Origin: Actinomycetota bacterium
GTDB lineage: Bacteria; Actinomycetota; Acidimicrobiia; Acidimicrobiales; Iamiaceae
Reading direction: 5' to 3'
NCBI GenBank assembly: GCA_017882935.1
Contig: JADGOP010000018.1
Location: 1 to 13,756 of the forward strand
DNA: 13,756 nucleotides
Made by a program: the position numbers and the translations under genes. Shown here piece by piece: positions 13,724 through 13,756 of this stretch. The notes below the pieces were generated by a model, which was not told the origin of the DNA, did not search any database, and saw nothing but the letters and a program-made list of their open reading frames with translations. The number at the start of each line of letters is the position of its first letter. Positions within the stretch are counted from its first letter, which is position 1.

Positions 13724-13756
13724 GGTTCGATCCAGCGCCGCCTGCGCCGTCCGGAA

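Noticed and set aside
1-13756. CRISPR array, tRNA/rRNA gene, insertion sequence or prophage
   Set aside because: No regularly spaced repeats, tRNA cloverleaf, rRNA sequence, transposase or phage protein could be seen; the DNA is almost entirely ordinary coding sequence.

Overview
The window reads as chromosomal DNA of a high-GC actinobacterium. The gene families, the strong G/C preference at third codon positions, the TAnnnT -10 boxes close to start codons and the DnaA boxes of TTGTCCACA type all agree. Sequence style suggests Acidimicrobiia (Ilumatobacter/Iamia-like), but that is an impression and was not computed. Coding density is very high. No tRNA, rRNA, CRISPR array, transposase or prophage gene is visible, and the longest non-coding stretch is 138 bp (9797-9934).

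Layout. (1) 1-1642, minus strand: an SDR oxidoreductase, an ECF sigma factor and a zinc-finger anti-sigma factor that runs off the left edge. Sigma and anti-sigma overlap as ATGA. (2) 1697-3697, plus strand: a YyaL/SSP411-type thioredoxin-domain protein, divergent from the SDR gene with 54 bp between them. (3) 3733-3771: a 17-bp-stem palindrome between convergent genes. (4) 3785-6137, minus strand: a zinc-independent NADP-dependent oxidoreductase, a nitroreductase with a probable TTG start, and an unrecognised protein with a GNAT-like pattern. (5) 6260-9796, minus strand: dnaE, the DNA polymerase III alpha subunit, with an intact PHP metal site. Its upstream region carries DnaA-box-like sequences inside a perfect inverted repeat. 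(6) 9935-13710, minus strand: a two-gene unit coupled by an ATGA overlap. The first gene is a 964-residue fusion of a truncated IclR (PcaR/PobR-like) DNA-binding half, a circularly permuted ATP-grasp domain and an alpha-E domain. The second is a bacterial transglutaminase-like cysteine protease/transferase.

How the genes work together. The ATP-grasp/alpha-E/transglutaminase trio is a known but biochemically obscure association, predicted to ligate and hydrolyse or transfer amide/peptide bonds. An in-frame IclR half at the front of the ATP-grasp enzyme is the most unusual feature of the window. The SDR/sigma/anti-sigma group is probably one transcription unit. The oxidoreductase, nitroreductase and GNAT-like genes share a strand, but the oxidoreductase seems to have its own leaderless promoter. 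dnaE is flanked by hairpins and is probably transcribed alone.
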